Position numbers and translations under genes: made by a program. The notes beneath the pieces were generated by a model. It did not search any database and was not told the DNA's origin. It saw nothing but the letters and a program-made list of their open reading frames with translations. A stretch of 5,493 bases of DNA, taken from assembly GCA_003483125.1 (NCBI GenBank), contig DMWU01000129.1, positions 1-5,493 on the forward strand, read 5' to 3'. The stretch is from Erythrobacter sp. (GTDB taxonomy: Bacteria > Pseudomonadota > Alphaproteobacteria > Sphingomonadales > Sphingomonadaceae). Below, one piece after another: positions 1 to 5,493 of this stretch. Within the stretch, counting starts at the first letter, position 1. Each line of letters begins with the position of its first letter.

Positions 1-153
1 CATCTTCGTGACAATCACCAGCTTCTGACTGTGGCGGCGGGCGACAACACCCTGCGTGTCTTGCCGCCACTGGTAATTGGCGATGCAGAAATTGAAGAAT
101 TCTTTGAGAAGCTTTCTACAGGTGCGGCGAGCTATACCATACCCGAATCCTGA
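1..153 (+). CDS. argD: Acetylornithine aminotransferase, C-terminal fragment (gene runs off left edge)
   Basis: Frame 1 is open from the first base and ends at TGA 151-153, giving 50 residues that begin HLRDNHQLL and end YTIPES. The stretch [21 protein letters not shown] resembles the closing segment of class III PLP-dependent aminotransferases of the ArgD type, where an 'R-x-LPPL' strand is followed by a helix carrying the 'EIxEF' pattern. The family enzyme makes N-acetylornithine from N-acetylglutamate semialdehyde in the cytoplasm. The PLP lysine and the other catalytic residues lie outside the window and cannot be checked. The stop codon shares its last base with the argF start (TGATG), which supports an arginine operon and strengthens the ArgD call over other class III aminotransferases. 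The assignment rests on the tail sequence plus context. Confidence 0.85.
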   Translation, partial: HLRDNHQLLTVAAGDNTLRVLPPLVIGDAEIEEFFEKLSTGAASYTIPES

Positions 154-1112
154 TGGCTGAAGGCGTTTCCAATATCGCGCCAACGTTGCGCAACTTCCTC
201 GACCTGTCGGATGCCGGGGGTGATGCGATTGCGGCTTTGATCGGCGATGCCATTGATCGTAAAGCTCTGAGGCAAGGATGGCCCAAGGGGCGTGCGGATT
301 CAGACAAGCCGTTGGATGGCCGGGTTCTGGCGATGATATTCGAGAAGAACTCAACCCGTACCCGGGTAAGTTTCGACATCGCAATGCGTCAATTGGGTGG
401 CAGTTCGCTTATTTTGGAGAGCGGGACAAGCCAGCTGGGCCGGGGCGAATCTATCGCCGACACGGCCCGCGTGCTTAGCCGCATGGTCGATGCAATCATG
501 ATTCGCACCGATGATCATTCCAAGGCAGAAGAGCTGGCGCATCATGCGGATGTGCCCGTCATCAATGGCCTCACCGACCGGTCGCATCCGTGCCAGATCG
601 TAGCGGATCTCCTGACAATGATAGAGCATGGCAAGGCTTTGCCCGGCCTGGAAGTCGCCTGGTTCGGCGATGGAAACAATGTTCTCCATTCGATTCTCGA
701 AGCCGCAGGGCTGATGAAATTCAATGTTCGAATTGCGACCCCTGCAGGGTACGAGCCGGACAAGGAGTTTGTCGATCTCGCGATTACCGGTGGCGCAAAA
801 GTCAATATGACTCAGGAAGCTGCTGCTGCGGCAGAAGGCGCTGACGTCCTGATCACAGACACATGGGTCTCTATGGGGCAGGATCATGCGCATAATAAGC
901 TGGCCGTAATGGCGCCCTATCAAGTCAATGACGCAATAATGGCAAAGGCAAAGAACGATGCCATATTCCTTCATTGCCTGCCCGCACATGTTGACGAAGA
1001 AGTTAGCAAGAGTGTGTTTGAGGGATCGCAGTCAGTGGTTTTCGATGAGGCAGAGAATCGAATTCACGCGCAAAAATCGATCCTGCTTTGGTGCATGGGA
1101 ATGCTAGGCTAG
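153..1112 (+). CDS. argF: Ornithine carbamoyltransferase, anabolic
   Basis: This 319-residue cytoplasmic enzyme joins carbamoyl phosphate and ornithine to give citrulline in arginine biosynthesis. The carbamoyl-phosphate loop STRTR is at residues 67-71 and the HPCQ motif at 145-148. The ornithine loop DTWVSMG is at 236-242, and the catalytic HCLP motif at 274-277 has Cys275. SMG together with HCLP separates it from aspartate carbamoyltransferase. Length is slightly above the usual 305-315. The extra residues sit at the N-terminus ([10 protein letters not shown]) and in a loop around residues 41-54. The start ATG at 153 overlaps the argD stop by one base. There is no recognisable Shine-Dalgarno sequence, so re-initiation after argD is the likely mode. 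The next in-frame ATG is at residue 61, too late to include the conserved N-terminal segment RNFLDLSD. No key residue is missing. Confidence 0.97.
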   Translation: MAEGVSNIAPTLRNFLDLSDAGGDAIAALIGDAIDRKALRQGWPKGRADSDKPLDGRVLAMIFEKNSTRTRVSFDIAMRQLGGSSLILESGTSQLGRGESIADTARVLSRMVDAIMIRTDDHSKAEELAHHADVPVINGLTDRSHPCQIVADLLTMIEHGKALPGLEVAWFGDGNNVLHSILEAAGLMKFNVRIATPAGYEPDKEFVDLAITGGAKVNMTQEAAAAAEGADVLITDTWVSMGQDHAHNKLAVMAPYQVNDAIMAKAKNDAIFLHCLPAHVDEEVSKSVFEGSQSVVFDEAENRIHAQKSILLWCMGMLG

Positions 1113-1133
1113 AATTACCGCACGCGCCTTAAT

Positions 1134-1162
1134 CTTAAAATTTGGGCGTCCGGCTACCATAT
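1134..1162 (+). promoter_or_regulatory. Possible heat-shock-like promoter just upstream of hslO
   Basis: CTTAAA (1134-1139) and CCATAT (1157-1162) are separated by 17 bases. They loosely resemble RpoH-type promoters (CTTG/CTTGAA upstream, C-rich then AT-rich downstream), a plausible class for an Hsp33 gene. The match is partial: the G of CTTG is an A. If real, transcription would start within a base or two of the hslO ATG, giving a leaderless message, which would fit the lack of a Shine-Dalgarno sequence. An alternative is a housekeeping -10 TAAAAT at 1136-1141 with a poor -35 TTACCG at 1115-1120. This is inference from short motifs. Confidence 0.22.
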
Positions 1163-1170
1163 TCGACGAT

Positions 1171-2061
1171 ATGACCGAGCAGCCAGAAACCTATTCCGAT
1201 CAGATCCTGGAATTCACCTTACCAGCGCGTAGTGCGCGAGGCCGCGTAGTAAGGCTGGATAATGTCGTAGACGAGGTGCTTTCTGCACATTCTTATCCTG
1301 CGCCAATCACCCACCTATTGGGCGAGGCGCTTGTGCTCGCCGCCTTGATCGGCAGCTTGCTCAAGACAGAGGGCGCGCAGATGACAATGCAGGCGCAGAC
1401 CGAAGAAGGCGCGGTTCGGCTCTTGGTTTGCGACTATCGCGCCGGGGAGCTGCGAGGCTTTGTGGATTTCGATGAAGCCCGCCTCGCTGATTTGGGAGCG
1501 AATCCCACCCTGTTCGCGTTGTTCGGCAAGGGCTATCTTGCGATTACATTCGAACCAGGCACAGGCCAGCGCTACCAGGGCATAGTTCCATTGGAAGGAG
1601 ATTCACTGGCTGAGGCCTGCGAAACCTACTTCGTTCAGTCAGAGCAAATTCCGACGATGTTGCGGCTGGGCCTTCAAACCAGTGCAAAGGGAACGATCGC
1701 GGCTGGGATGCTGATCCAACACCTTCCCGAAGGTGAAGTTGGACGGGAGCGTTTACACGTCAGGCTTGACCACCCCGATTGGGAACACATCGCTGTTCTT
1801 GGATCTACGCTAGGCCATGAGGAACTCACGGCGAGCGAGCTTTCGATGGAAGCCATCGTATGGCGTCTTTTCCATGAAGAGGATGAGATCAGGGTTAGGC
1901 CAGCCGTCGCACTGTCACGTGGGTGCCGTTGCAGCATCGATCACTATGGAACGGTGATTAGCAGGTTCCCTGAAGATGATCGCACTGCAATGCGCAATGA
2001 CGCGGGCAAGATCGTGGTCGATTGCGAGTTCTGCTCAAAGGCTTTCGAACTGACGATTTGA
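1171..2061 (+). CDS. hslO: Redox-regulated molecular chaperone Hsp33
   Basis: This 296-residue cytoplasmic holdase is, in its family, switched on by oxidation that releases zinc and unfolds the C-terminal domain. The N-terminal substrate-binding domain covers about residues 10-180 and includes GEALVLAALIGSLLK (51-65) and the GxLRGFVDF region near 92-100. The C-terminal redox switch has all four cysteines: C252-x-C254, then C285-x-x-C288, with 30 residues between the pairs, as expected for a functional zinc site. Length is typical (about 290-300). There is no in-frame start codon between the argF stop and ATG 1171, so this start is well supported even though no Shine-Dalgarno sequence precedes it. 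The gene lies 58 bases after argF on the same strand. It may be read through from the arginine operon, use its own promoter in the gap, or both. Confidence 0.96.
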   Translation: MTEQPETYSDQILEFTLPARSARGRVVRLDNVVDEVLSAHSYPAPITHLLGEALVLAALIGSLLKTEGAQMTMQAQTEEGAVRLLVCDYRAGELRGFVDFDEARLADLGANPTLFALFGKGYLAITFEPGTGQRYQGIVPLEGDSLAEACETYFVQSEQIPTMLRLGLQTSAKGTIAAGMLIQHLPEGEVGRERLHVRLDHPDWEHIAVLGSTLGHEELTASELSMEAIVWRLFHEEDEIRVRPAVALSRGCRCSIDHYGTVISRFPEDDRTAMRNDAGKIVVDCEFCSKAFELTI

Positions 2062-2070
2062 TCGCTTCAT

Positions 2071-2098
2071 CGTTGTTCAGCAACGGTTTATCGCTGAA
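2071..2098 (+). repeat. Two overlapping inverted repeats downstream of hslO
   Basis: CGTTG (2071-2075) pairs with CAACG (2081-2085) around a five-base loop. TTCAGC (2076-2081) pairs with GCTGAA (2093-2098) around an eleven-base loop. The second 5' arm occupies the first hairpin's loop plus one base of its 3' arm, so the two structures exclude one another in RNA. No run of T follows either one, so a classical intrinsic terminator is not supported. The repeats start 10 bases after the hslO stop and end 49 bases before the next gene. Either could be a weak transcript end or an operator, or both could be chance. Confidence 0.35.
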
Positions 2099-2147
2099 AT
2101 GCGAGTGCTTACAAGTCGAATCAAAGTACTGATTTCAAGGAAGTCAA

Positions 2148-2561
2148 ATGGCCAATTTCGGCAAGACTTTTTTTGCGTTGTGCTTGGGCGGCTTGCTTTG
2201 GGCAGGCAGCGGGCTTTTCACCGCTGGTGCGGCACAAGATTCCGGTCTGGCGATGCTTTCCGATTTGCGGAAGGGCGAATGGACAGTGCGGTTTCGAGAT
2301 GGCACGCCAGAAAGCAAGATCTGTGTGCGATCGGGCATAGAGTTGCTCCAACTCAGGCATTCTGGACAAAGCTGTAGTCGATTTGTTATCGATGACACTT
2401 CTAGCCAGGTGACAGTCCAATATACTTGCCGAGGTAATGGCTATGGACGGACAAACATTCGTATGGAAACTCCGGCTTTGGTACAGATCGAAAGTCAGGG
2501 CATTGTTGATGGCCTGCCATTCGAATTCACTTCGGAAGCGCGCCATACGGGAGCTTGCTAG
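2148..2561 (+). CDS. Small exported protein with four conserved-looking cysteines, DUF3617-like
   Basis: This 137-residue protein has a clear signal peptide: Lys6, a hydrophobic core at about 8-23, and an A-x-A type cleavage region TAGAAQ at 25-30. The mature part is about 107 residues with cysteines at 59, 76, 94 and the final residue 137, enough for two disulfides in the periplasm. The segment GEWTVRFRDG (43-52) followed by ICV (58-60) resembles the 'G-x-W-x-V ... CV' opening of DUF3617 proteins, which are frequent in sphingomonads and have no assigned function. The start ATG 2148 is preceded by a good Shine-Dalgarno AAGGAAG at 2137-2143. The gene sits between hslO and queC in the same direction. 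There are no membrane segments beyond the signal peptide. Family placement is from memory of the pattern. The reality of the gene and its export are well supported, and the function is unknown. Confidence 0.85.
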   Translation: MANFGKTFFALCLGGLLWAGSGLFTAGAAQDSGLAMLSDLRKGEWTVRFRDGTPESKICVRSGIELLQLRHSGQSCSRFVIDDTSSQVTVQYTCRGNGYGRTNIRMETPALVQIESQGIVDGLPFEFTSEARHTGAC

Positions 2562-2564
2562 CAA
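2555..2564. repeat. Perfect 10-base palindrome followed by a near copy
   Basis: TTGCTAGCAA is a perfect palindrome spanning the stop codon of the small exported protein. The sequence TTGCTGCAA follows two bases later (2567-2575), one base short of a second copy. The pair lies about 50 bases before the queC start and just upstream of a -10-like GATAAT at 2600-2605. It could be an operator for queC or a short RNA fold at the end of the upstream gene. The small size means coincidence is quite possible. Confidence 0.25.
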
Positions 2565-2623
2565 TTTTGCTGCAATTCCCTTTGAATGATTGATCAGCAG
2601 ATAATTCCGTCTAAGCAGCTTTG

Positions 2624-3325
2624 ATGGGTGAAGCTGGAACTGGTGAACCGAAATCGGCCGTCGTACTGTTGTCTGGCGGCCTCGATTCCATGGTAACTGC
2701 CGCGATTGCAGGCGAGCAGGGATTTGCAATCCATGCGCTCACAATTGACTATGGGCAGCGCCACAGGCGGGAGATTCAGGCTGCCCAGGATATAGCACGA
2801 AGGCTGAATGTTACACATCATTCAGTACTGGATCTCGACCTGCGCCAATTTGGCGGTTCGGCACTCACTTCGTCGACACCAGTGCCCAAGGAAGGGCTCA
2901 CGGATGAAATTCCAGTCACCTATGTTCCTGCTCGGAACCTGGTCTTTCTTTCTTTGACGGTTGCCTGTGCTGAAGCAGTCGGTGCGCGCGATGTTTTCAT
3001 CGGCGTGAACGCGCTGGACTATTCGGGCTATCCCGATTGTCGACCGGAATTTATCAAGAGCTTTGCCGAGACCGCGCGGTTGGGGACAAAGGCAGGTGTT
3101 GAAGGCGCACCATTTCGTATCAATGCTCCTCTACAGTATATGACCAAGGCCGATATTGCCCATGAATGTAGTCGTCTTGGGCTTGATCCGTCGTGGAGCT
3201 GGTCTTGTTATGATCCAACAGCTGAGGGGTTAGCCTGCGGGCGCTGCGATTCTTGCAGATTACGGATCAAGGGCTTCGAAGAGGCTGGAATCAAGGATAC
3301 GACCAAGTACGCAACTGCAAGATAA
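2624..3325 (+). CDS. queC: 7-cyano-7-deazaguanine (preQ0) synthase
   Basis: This 233-residue enzyme converts 7-carboxy-7-deazaguanine to preQ0 using ATP and ammonia, a step in queuosine tRNA modification made in the cytoplasm. The ATP-pyrophosphatase P-loop SGGLDS is at residues 17-22. YGQRH is at 43-47, VPARN at 101-105, and SGYPDCRPEF at 134-143. The zinc site is Cys195 with the cluster C205-G-R-C208-D-S-C211. All expected motifs are present and the length is normal. I chose ATG 2624 over the TTG at 2621 because ATG is the stronger start and nothing is gained by one extra residue. The Shine-Dalgarno region is weak. Neither queD nor queE lies next to it, so the remaining pathway genes must be elsewhere. 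The MFS gene follows after 26 bases and is probably co-transcribed. Confidence 0.96.
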   Translation: MGEAGTGEPKSAVVLLSGGLDSMVTAAIAGEQGFAIHALTIDYGQRHRREIQAAQDIARRLNVTHHSVLDLDLRQFGGSALTSSTPVPKEGLTDEIPVTYVPARNLVFLSLTVACAEAVGARDVFIGVNALDYSGYPDCRPEFIKSFAETARLGTKAGVEGAPFRINAPLQYMTKADIAHECSRLGLDPSWSWSCYDPTAEGLACGRCDSCRLRIKGFEEAGIKDTTKYATAR

Positions 3326-3335
3326 TCCGAAAATT

Positions 3336-3343
3336 GGGAGGAA
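3336..3343 (+). promoter_or_regulatory. Strong ribosome binding site fixing the MFS start
   Basis: GGGAGGAA lies ten bases before ATG 3352 (measured from the end of GGAGG). It is the best Shine-Dalgarno sequence in the window. It favours ATG 3352 over the in-frame ATG at 3253, which is inside queC, has no comparable site, and would add 33 residues read from queC coding sequence in another frame. Confidence 0.8.
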
Positions 3344-3351
3344 CGATATCG

Positions 3352-4947
3352 ATGAGTGAGCACGCAAATCCTGCTGCAGATGATCAGCCGGTTCCAGCCT
3401 ATAGTTGGTATGCGCTAAGCGTATTGGTCCTGATCTATGTGCTCAATTTTATTGATCGCCAGATCCTCTCAATCCTAGCCAATGATATCAAGGCAGACCT
3501 TGGCGTCGATGATGCTTACTTGGGGTTCCTTTACGGTACTGCCTTCGCGATTTTCTATGCGCTATTCGGGATCCCGCTAGGAAAGCTTGCTGACAGTTGG
3601 AAGAGAGTGAGGTTGATGACCATTGGCCTTTCGCTCTGGTCAGCCATGACAGCCTTCTCTGGCTTCGCTAGAGATGCAACGACGCTAACGGTGGCGAGGA
3701 TTGGTGTCGGCGTAGGTGAAGCCACGGCAAGCCCCTCGGCCTATTCATTGATTTCCGACTGGTTCCCGGCACGCTTGCGGGCCACGGCTCTCGCGATTTA
3801 CAGTTCGGGTCTGTACATTGGCGGCGGCGTTTCGCTGTTGATCGGCGGTGTAATCGTCGATCGTTGGAATGCGGCCTATCCTGATGGCGGGCCGCTTGGT
3901 CTGGCTGGCTGGCAAGCCGCCTTTATTGCCGTGGGTGTACCTGGATTGCTTCTCGCGCTCTGGGTTATTACGCTTAGGGAGCCAATCCGCGGAGCAATAG
4001 ACGGTATCGAGACACCTGAGGATCCGGCACCTTTCCGTACCTTCACAACCGAGCTTCTCACCGTCATACCTCCCTTCACGCTGCTCGGAGCAGCCAAGCG
4101 TGGCATCGGTGCGCTTGCGCTGAACTTGGCCGTCTTTGTTGCTGCCATTGCTACGGCGAGAGGGCTGACGCTTATTCTCGATTCAGGCGATGGTCTGATT
4201 TACGCGCCGATAACGGATCAGTGGCTGTTTTTGGCAGTAGGCTATTATGCAATCTATTGTTGGGCGACTTCACTGAAGAGTCGGGATCTTCCTACGTTCC
4301 GTCTGACCTGGGGTTCCCCCGCATTTCTGTGCACAATACTAGGCTACGGGACAGTATCGTTCATGGCCTATGCCGGGGCTTATTGGACGGCGCCATACGC
4401 AGAGCGGGTATTCGATATAGACAAGGGAAGCCTTGGCCTGCTCATTGGCGGCCCAGCTGCTGTAGCCGGCTTTCTTGGCGTAACGCTTGGCGGACGTATG
4501 GCTGACTGGCTGTTTCAGCGAAATCCAGCCGGACGGCTTTATGTCGTTCTATTTGGCCTGGTTGCACCGGTTCCGGTCACATATGTGCTCTTTACAACCG
4601 ACGGCATGGTGCTGTTTTTTGTGTTGGCCTTTGTTGTGCAGCTTTTCGCGTCATCGGCGCTAGGTGCAGCAGCAGCGACAAGCCAGGCGCTGGTGCTTCC
4701 GCGGATGCGTGGGATAGCAACTGCGACATTCTTCCTGGCGACAACGCTGGTTGGCCTCGCATTAGGGCCGTATACGGCGGGCTATGTCTCGGAGCAGAAC
4801 GGATCGGACCTGAGTGCAGGTGTGATAGCCACTCTTTGGATATCACCCATCGGTGTAATACTGCTTCTGGCCGCGATAAAGACTGTACCCGGCGCAGCAG
4901 CGAATCTCATGGACAAGGCGCGCGCCGCAGGAGAGACCGGCATCTAG
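3352..4947 (+). CDS. Major facilitator superfamily transporter, Spinster-like
   Basis: This is an inner-membrane transporter of 531 residues. TM1 carries LNFIDRQ (31-37), matching the N-x-x-D-R signature of Spinster proteins. MFS motif A is GKLADSWKRVRLM (77-89). The segment VGVGEATASPSA (119-130) also fits Spinster TM4, and a second motif-A remnant GGRMADWL is at 380-387. Six hydrophobic segments occupy about 17-37, 56-76, 87-104, 112-131, 145-168 and 185-205. Two more lie in the central region (about 251-276 and 291-308), then six more (about 322-342, 361-382, 396-414, 419-441, 454-475, 488-508). This gives a likely 14 rather than 12. The extra central pair and long linker explain the length above the usual 400-450. 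The substrate cannot be read from sequence. Relatives in animals export lysolipids or sphingosine phosphate, but bacterial members are largely uncharacterised. The 26-base gap after queC suggests one transcript. Confidence 0.9.
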   Translation: MSEHANPAADDQPVPAYSWYALSVLVLIYVLNFIDRQILSILANDIKADLGVDDAYLGFLYGTAFAIFYALFGIPLGKLADSWKRVRLMTIGLSLWSAMTAFSGFARDATTLTVARIGVGVGEATASPSAYSLISDWFPARLRATALAIYSSGLYIGGGVSLLIGGVIVDRWNAAYPDGGPLGLAGWQAAFIAVGVPGLLLALWVITLREPIRGAIDGIETPEDPAPFRTFTTELLTVIPPFTLLGAAKRGIGALALNLAVFVAAIATARGLTLILDSGDGLIYAPITDQWLFLAVGYYAIYCWATSLKSRDLPTFRLTWGSPAFLCTILGYGTVSFMAYAGAYWTAPYAERVFDIDKGSLGLLIGGPAAVAGFLGVTLGGRMADWLFQRNPAGRLYVVLFGLVAPVPVTYVLFTTDGMVLFFVLAFVVQLFASSALGAAAATSQALVLPRMRGIATATFFLATTLVGLALGPYTAGYVSEQNGSDLSAGVIATLWISPIGVILLLAAIKTVPGAAANLMDKARAAGETGI

Positions 4948-5009
4948 TCCGCAAGCCGGAGTTCAACGCACAGTTTGATCGAGAGCGCTGAAAGGCGCGA
5001 TCGGCTCGG

Positions 5010-5028
5010 CGCAATTGGCCTAATTGCG
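5010..5028. repeat. Perfect 7-bp hairpin downstream of the MFS gene
   Basis: CGCAATT (5010-5016) and AATTGCG (5022-5028) are perfect complements around the five-base loop GGCCT. The hairpin lies 62 bases after the MFS stop. No T-tract follows on the plus strand and none on the minus strand, so it is not a canonical intrinsic terminator. It may still protect or end the MFS transcript, since no better plus-strand terminator is visible in the 4948-5131 gap. That gap otherwise holds a weak GCGC/GCGC pairing (4985-4998) and the minus-strand terminator. Confidence 0.45.
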
Positions 5029-5074
5029 GAACCACGCTGTTTGACAAAAAACGCCATGCCTAAAGGCACTGGCC

Positions 5075-5104
5075 AAAAAATAGGGGTCGGATTTCTCCGA
5101 CCCC
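5075..5104 (-). terminator. Intrinsic terminator of the OmpA-family gene
   Basis: GGGGTCGGA (5083-5091) pairs perfectly over nine bases with TCCGACCCC (5096-5104) around the tetraloop TTTC. Read on the minus strand, the hairpin is followed by TA and then six T (plus-strand A-run 5075-5080), a textbook rho-independent terminator. It begins 27 bases after the minus-strand stop codon. On the plus strand the hairpin is followed by CGAATTATC, so it should work mainly for the minus-strand transcript. Confidence 0.9.
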
Positions 5105-5131
5105 CGAATTATCAATGCAGTGCTAGGAAAA

Positions 5132-5493
5132 TTACATTCCCGAGCCAGGACCGTATGTGATTTCCACGCGGCGGTTCTGAAGCTCACGGACACCGTCAGC
5201 AGTTGGCACCGCAGGCATGGATTCGCCGAATGCTTCGCTCGAAATGCGATCATCAGGAATTCCACGATCTGCGAGATAACCGCGAACCGATTCATTGCGT
5301 CGTTCCGAGAGGCCCACATTATACCTTTGCGGACCGGAACGGTCAGCGTGCCCGGCAAGCATAATGCTGGCCGTACCACAATCAGCGTAAGCTGAAATCG
5401 CCGTATCCAGAACATTGGCAGCCTCAGGCGTAACGTCTGCCTCATCCCAGTTAAAGAACACGATATAAGGACCCGTGTTGCAAACTGGCGCCG
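5132..5493 (-). CDS. OmpA-family outer membrane protein, C-terminal peptidoglycan-binding domain (partial)
   Basis: The minus-strand frame is open to the right edge and ends at TAA (5134-5132), showing 119 residues beginning APVCNTGPYI. The domain follows the OmpA C-terminal pattern: the strand YIVFFNWDEADVTPEA (visible residues 9-24), GHADRSG at 47-53, YNVGLSERRNESV at 57-69, and the closing NRRVEITYG at 107-115. In this family an Asp and an Arg bind diaminopimelate of peptidoglycan. By position they should be Asp50 and Arg65 here, which is inferred without an alignment. Two cysteines (4 and 38) could form a disulfide. A GTG at 5461-5459 is internal, because the domain clearly begins upstream of it. 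The N-terminal part, presumably a beta-barrel with a signal peptide, is beyond the window. The protein would tie the outer membrane to the cell wall. The gene is convergent with the MFS gene and has its own strong terminator. Confidence 0.93.
   Translation of the reverse strand, partial: APVCNTGPYIVFFNWDEADVTPEAANVLDTAISAYADCGTASIMLAGHADRSGPQRYNVGLSERRNESVRGYLADRGIPDDRISSEAFGESMPAVPTADGVRELQNRRVEITYGPGSGM

Noticed and set aside
351..989. 212-codon open frame on the minus strand inside argF
   Set aside because: It lies wholly opposite a complete, motif-verified argF. Its translation is rich in Cys, His, Met and Arg with no recognisable domain, typical of an antisense shadow.
2621..2623. TTG as the queC start, one codon upstream of ATG
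   Set aside because: It adds a single residue, TTG is a weaker start, and no ribosome binding site favours it over ATG 2624.
2562..2623. preQ1 riboswitch upstream of queC
   Set aside because: The 62-base gap shows no stem with an adenine-rich tail that could form the expected pseudoknot, so I do not call one.
2121..2729. 202-codon minus-strand open frame across the small exported protein and the start of queC
   Set aside because: It covers two well-supported plus-strand genes, shows no domain pattern, and its composition looks like a shadow of them.
3253..3351. Upstream in-frame ATG that would lengthen the MFS protein by 33 residues and overlap queC
   Set aside because: The added segment is queC coding sequence read in another frame, is hydrophilic and unlike MFS N-termini, and has no ribosome binding site. 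A strong Shine-Dalgarno sequence precedes ATG 3352.
4975..5160. Small plus-strand open frame in the convergent gap
   Set aside because: It runs through the OmpA terminator hairpin and into the antisense of the OmpA-family gene. It has no ribosome binding site and no recognisable features.
5459..5461. GTG as the start of a 109-residue OmpA-like protein
   Set aside because: The frame stays open to the window edge and the upstream residues (VCNTGPYI) continue the OmpA domain, so the codon is an internal Val in a longer protein.

Overview
The window looks like ordinary chromosomal DNA from an alphaproteobacterium, most likely Sphingomonadales and perhaps Erythrobacteraceae. That placement is from memory of protein families and gene order, not a database search. 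It rests on the argD-argF-hslO order, a small exported four-cysteine protein of the type common in sphingomonads, a Spinster-like MFS transporter, and an OmpA-type C-terminal domain ending GPGSGM. I see no mobile element, tRNA, rRNA, CRISPR array or integration site.

Layout from left to right. Positions 1-153 hold the last 50 codons of argD (acetylornithine aminotransferase). Its stop codon overlaps the start of argF (ornithine carbamoyltransferase, 153-1112) by one base, so two arginine biosynthesis steps are translationally linked. After 58 bases comes hslO (redox-regulated chaperone Hsp33, 1171-2061), with all four zinc cysteines and no visible ribosome binding site. A short gap with two overlapping inverted repeats precedes a small secreted protein with four mature cysteines (2148-2561, DUF3617-like). 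Next is queC (7-cyano-7-deazaguanine synthase, 2624-3325). It is followed 26 bases later by a 531-residue Spinster-type MFS transporter (3352-4947) with a strong Shine-Dalgarno sequence. All of these are on the plus strand.

The last block is convergent. An OmpA-family outer membrane protein lies on the minus strand and runs off the right edge (visible 5132-5493). A clear intrinsic terminator (5075-5104) serves that minus-strand gene. Between it and the transporter lies a second hairpin without a T-tract (5010-5028).

Functionally, the window joins arginine synthesis, oxidative-stress protein protection and the queuosine/7-deazaguanine pathway. The tight queC-MFS spacing suggests co-transcription but does not establish a shared function. 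I found no convincing undescribed system. The points most worth following are the uncharacterised cysteine-rich exported protein between hslO and queC, the orphan transporter coupled to queC, and the lack of Shine-Dalgarno sequences at hslO and queC.
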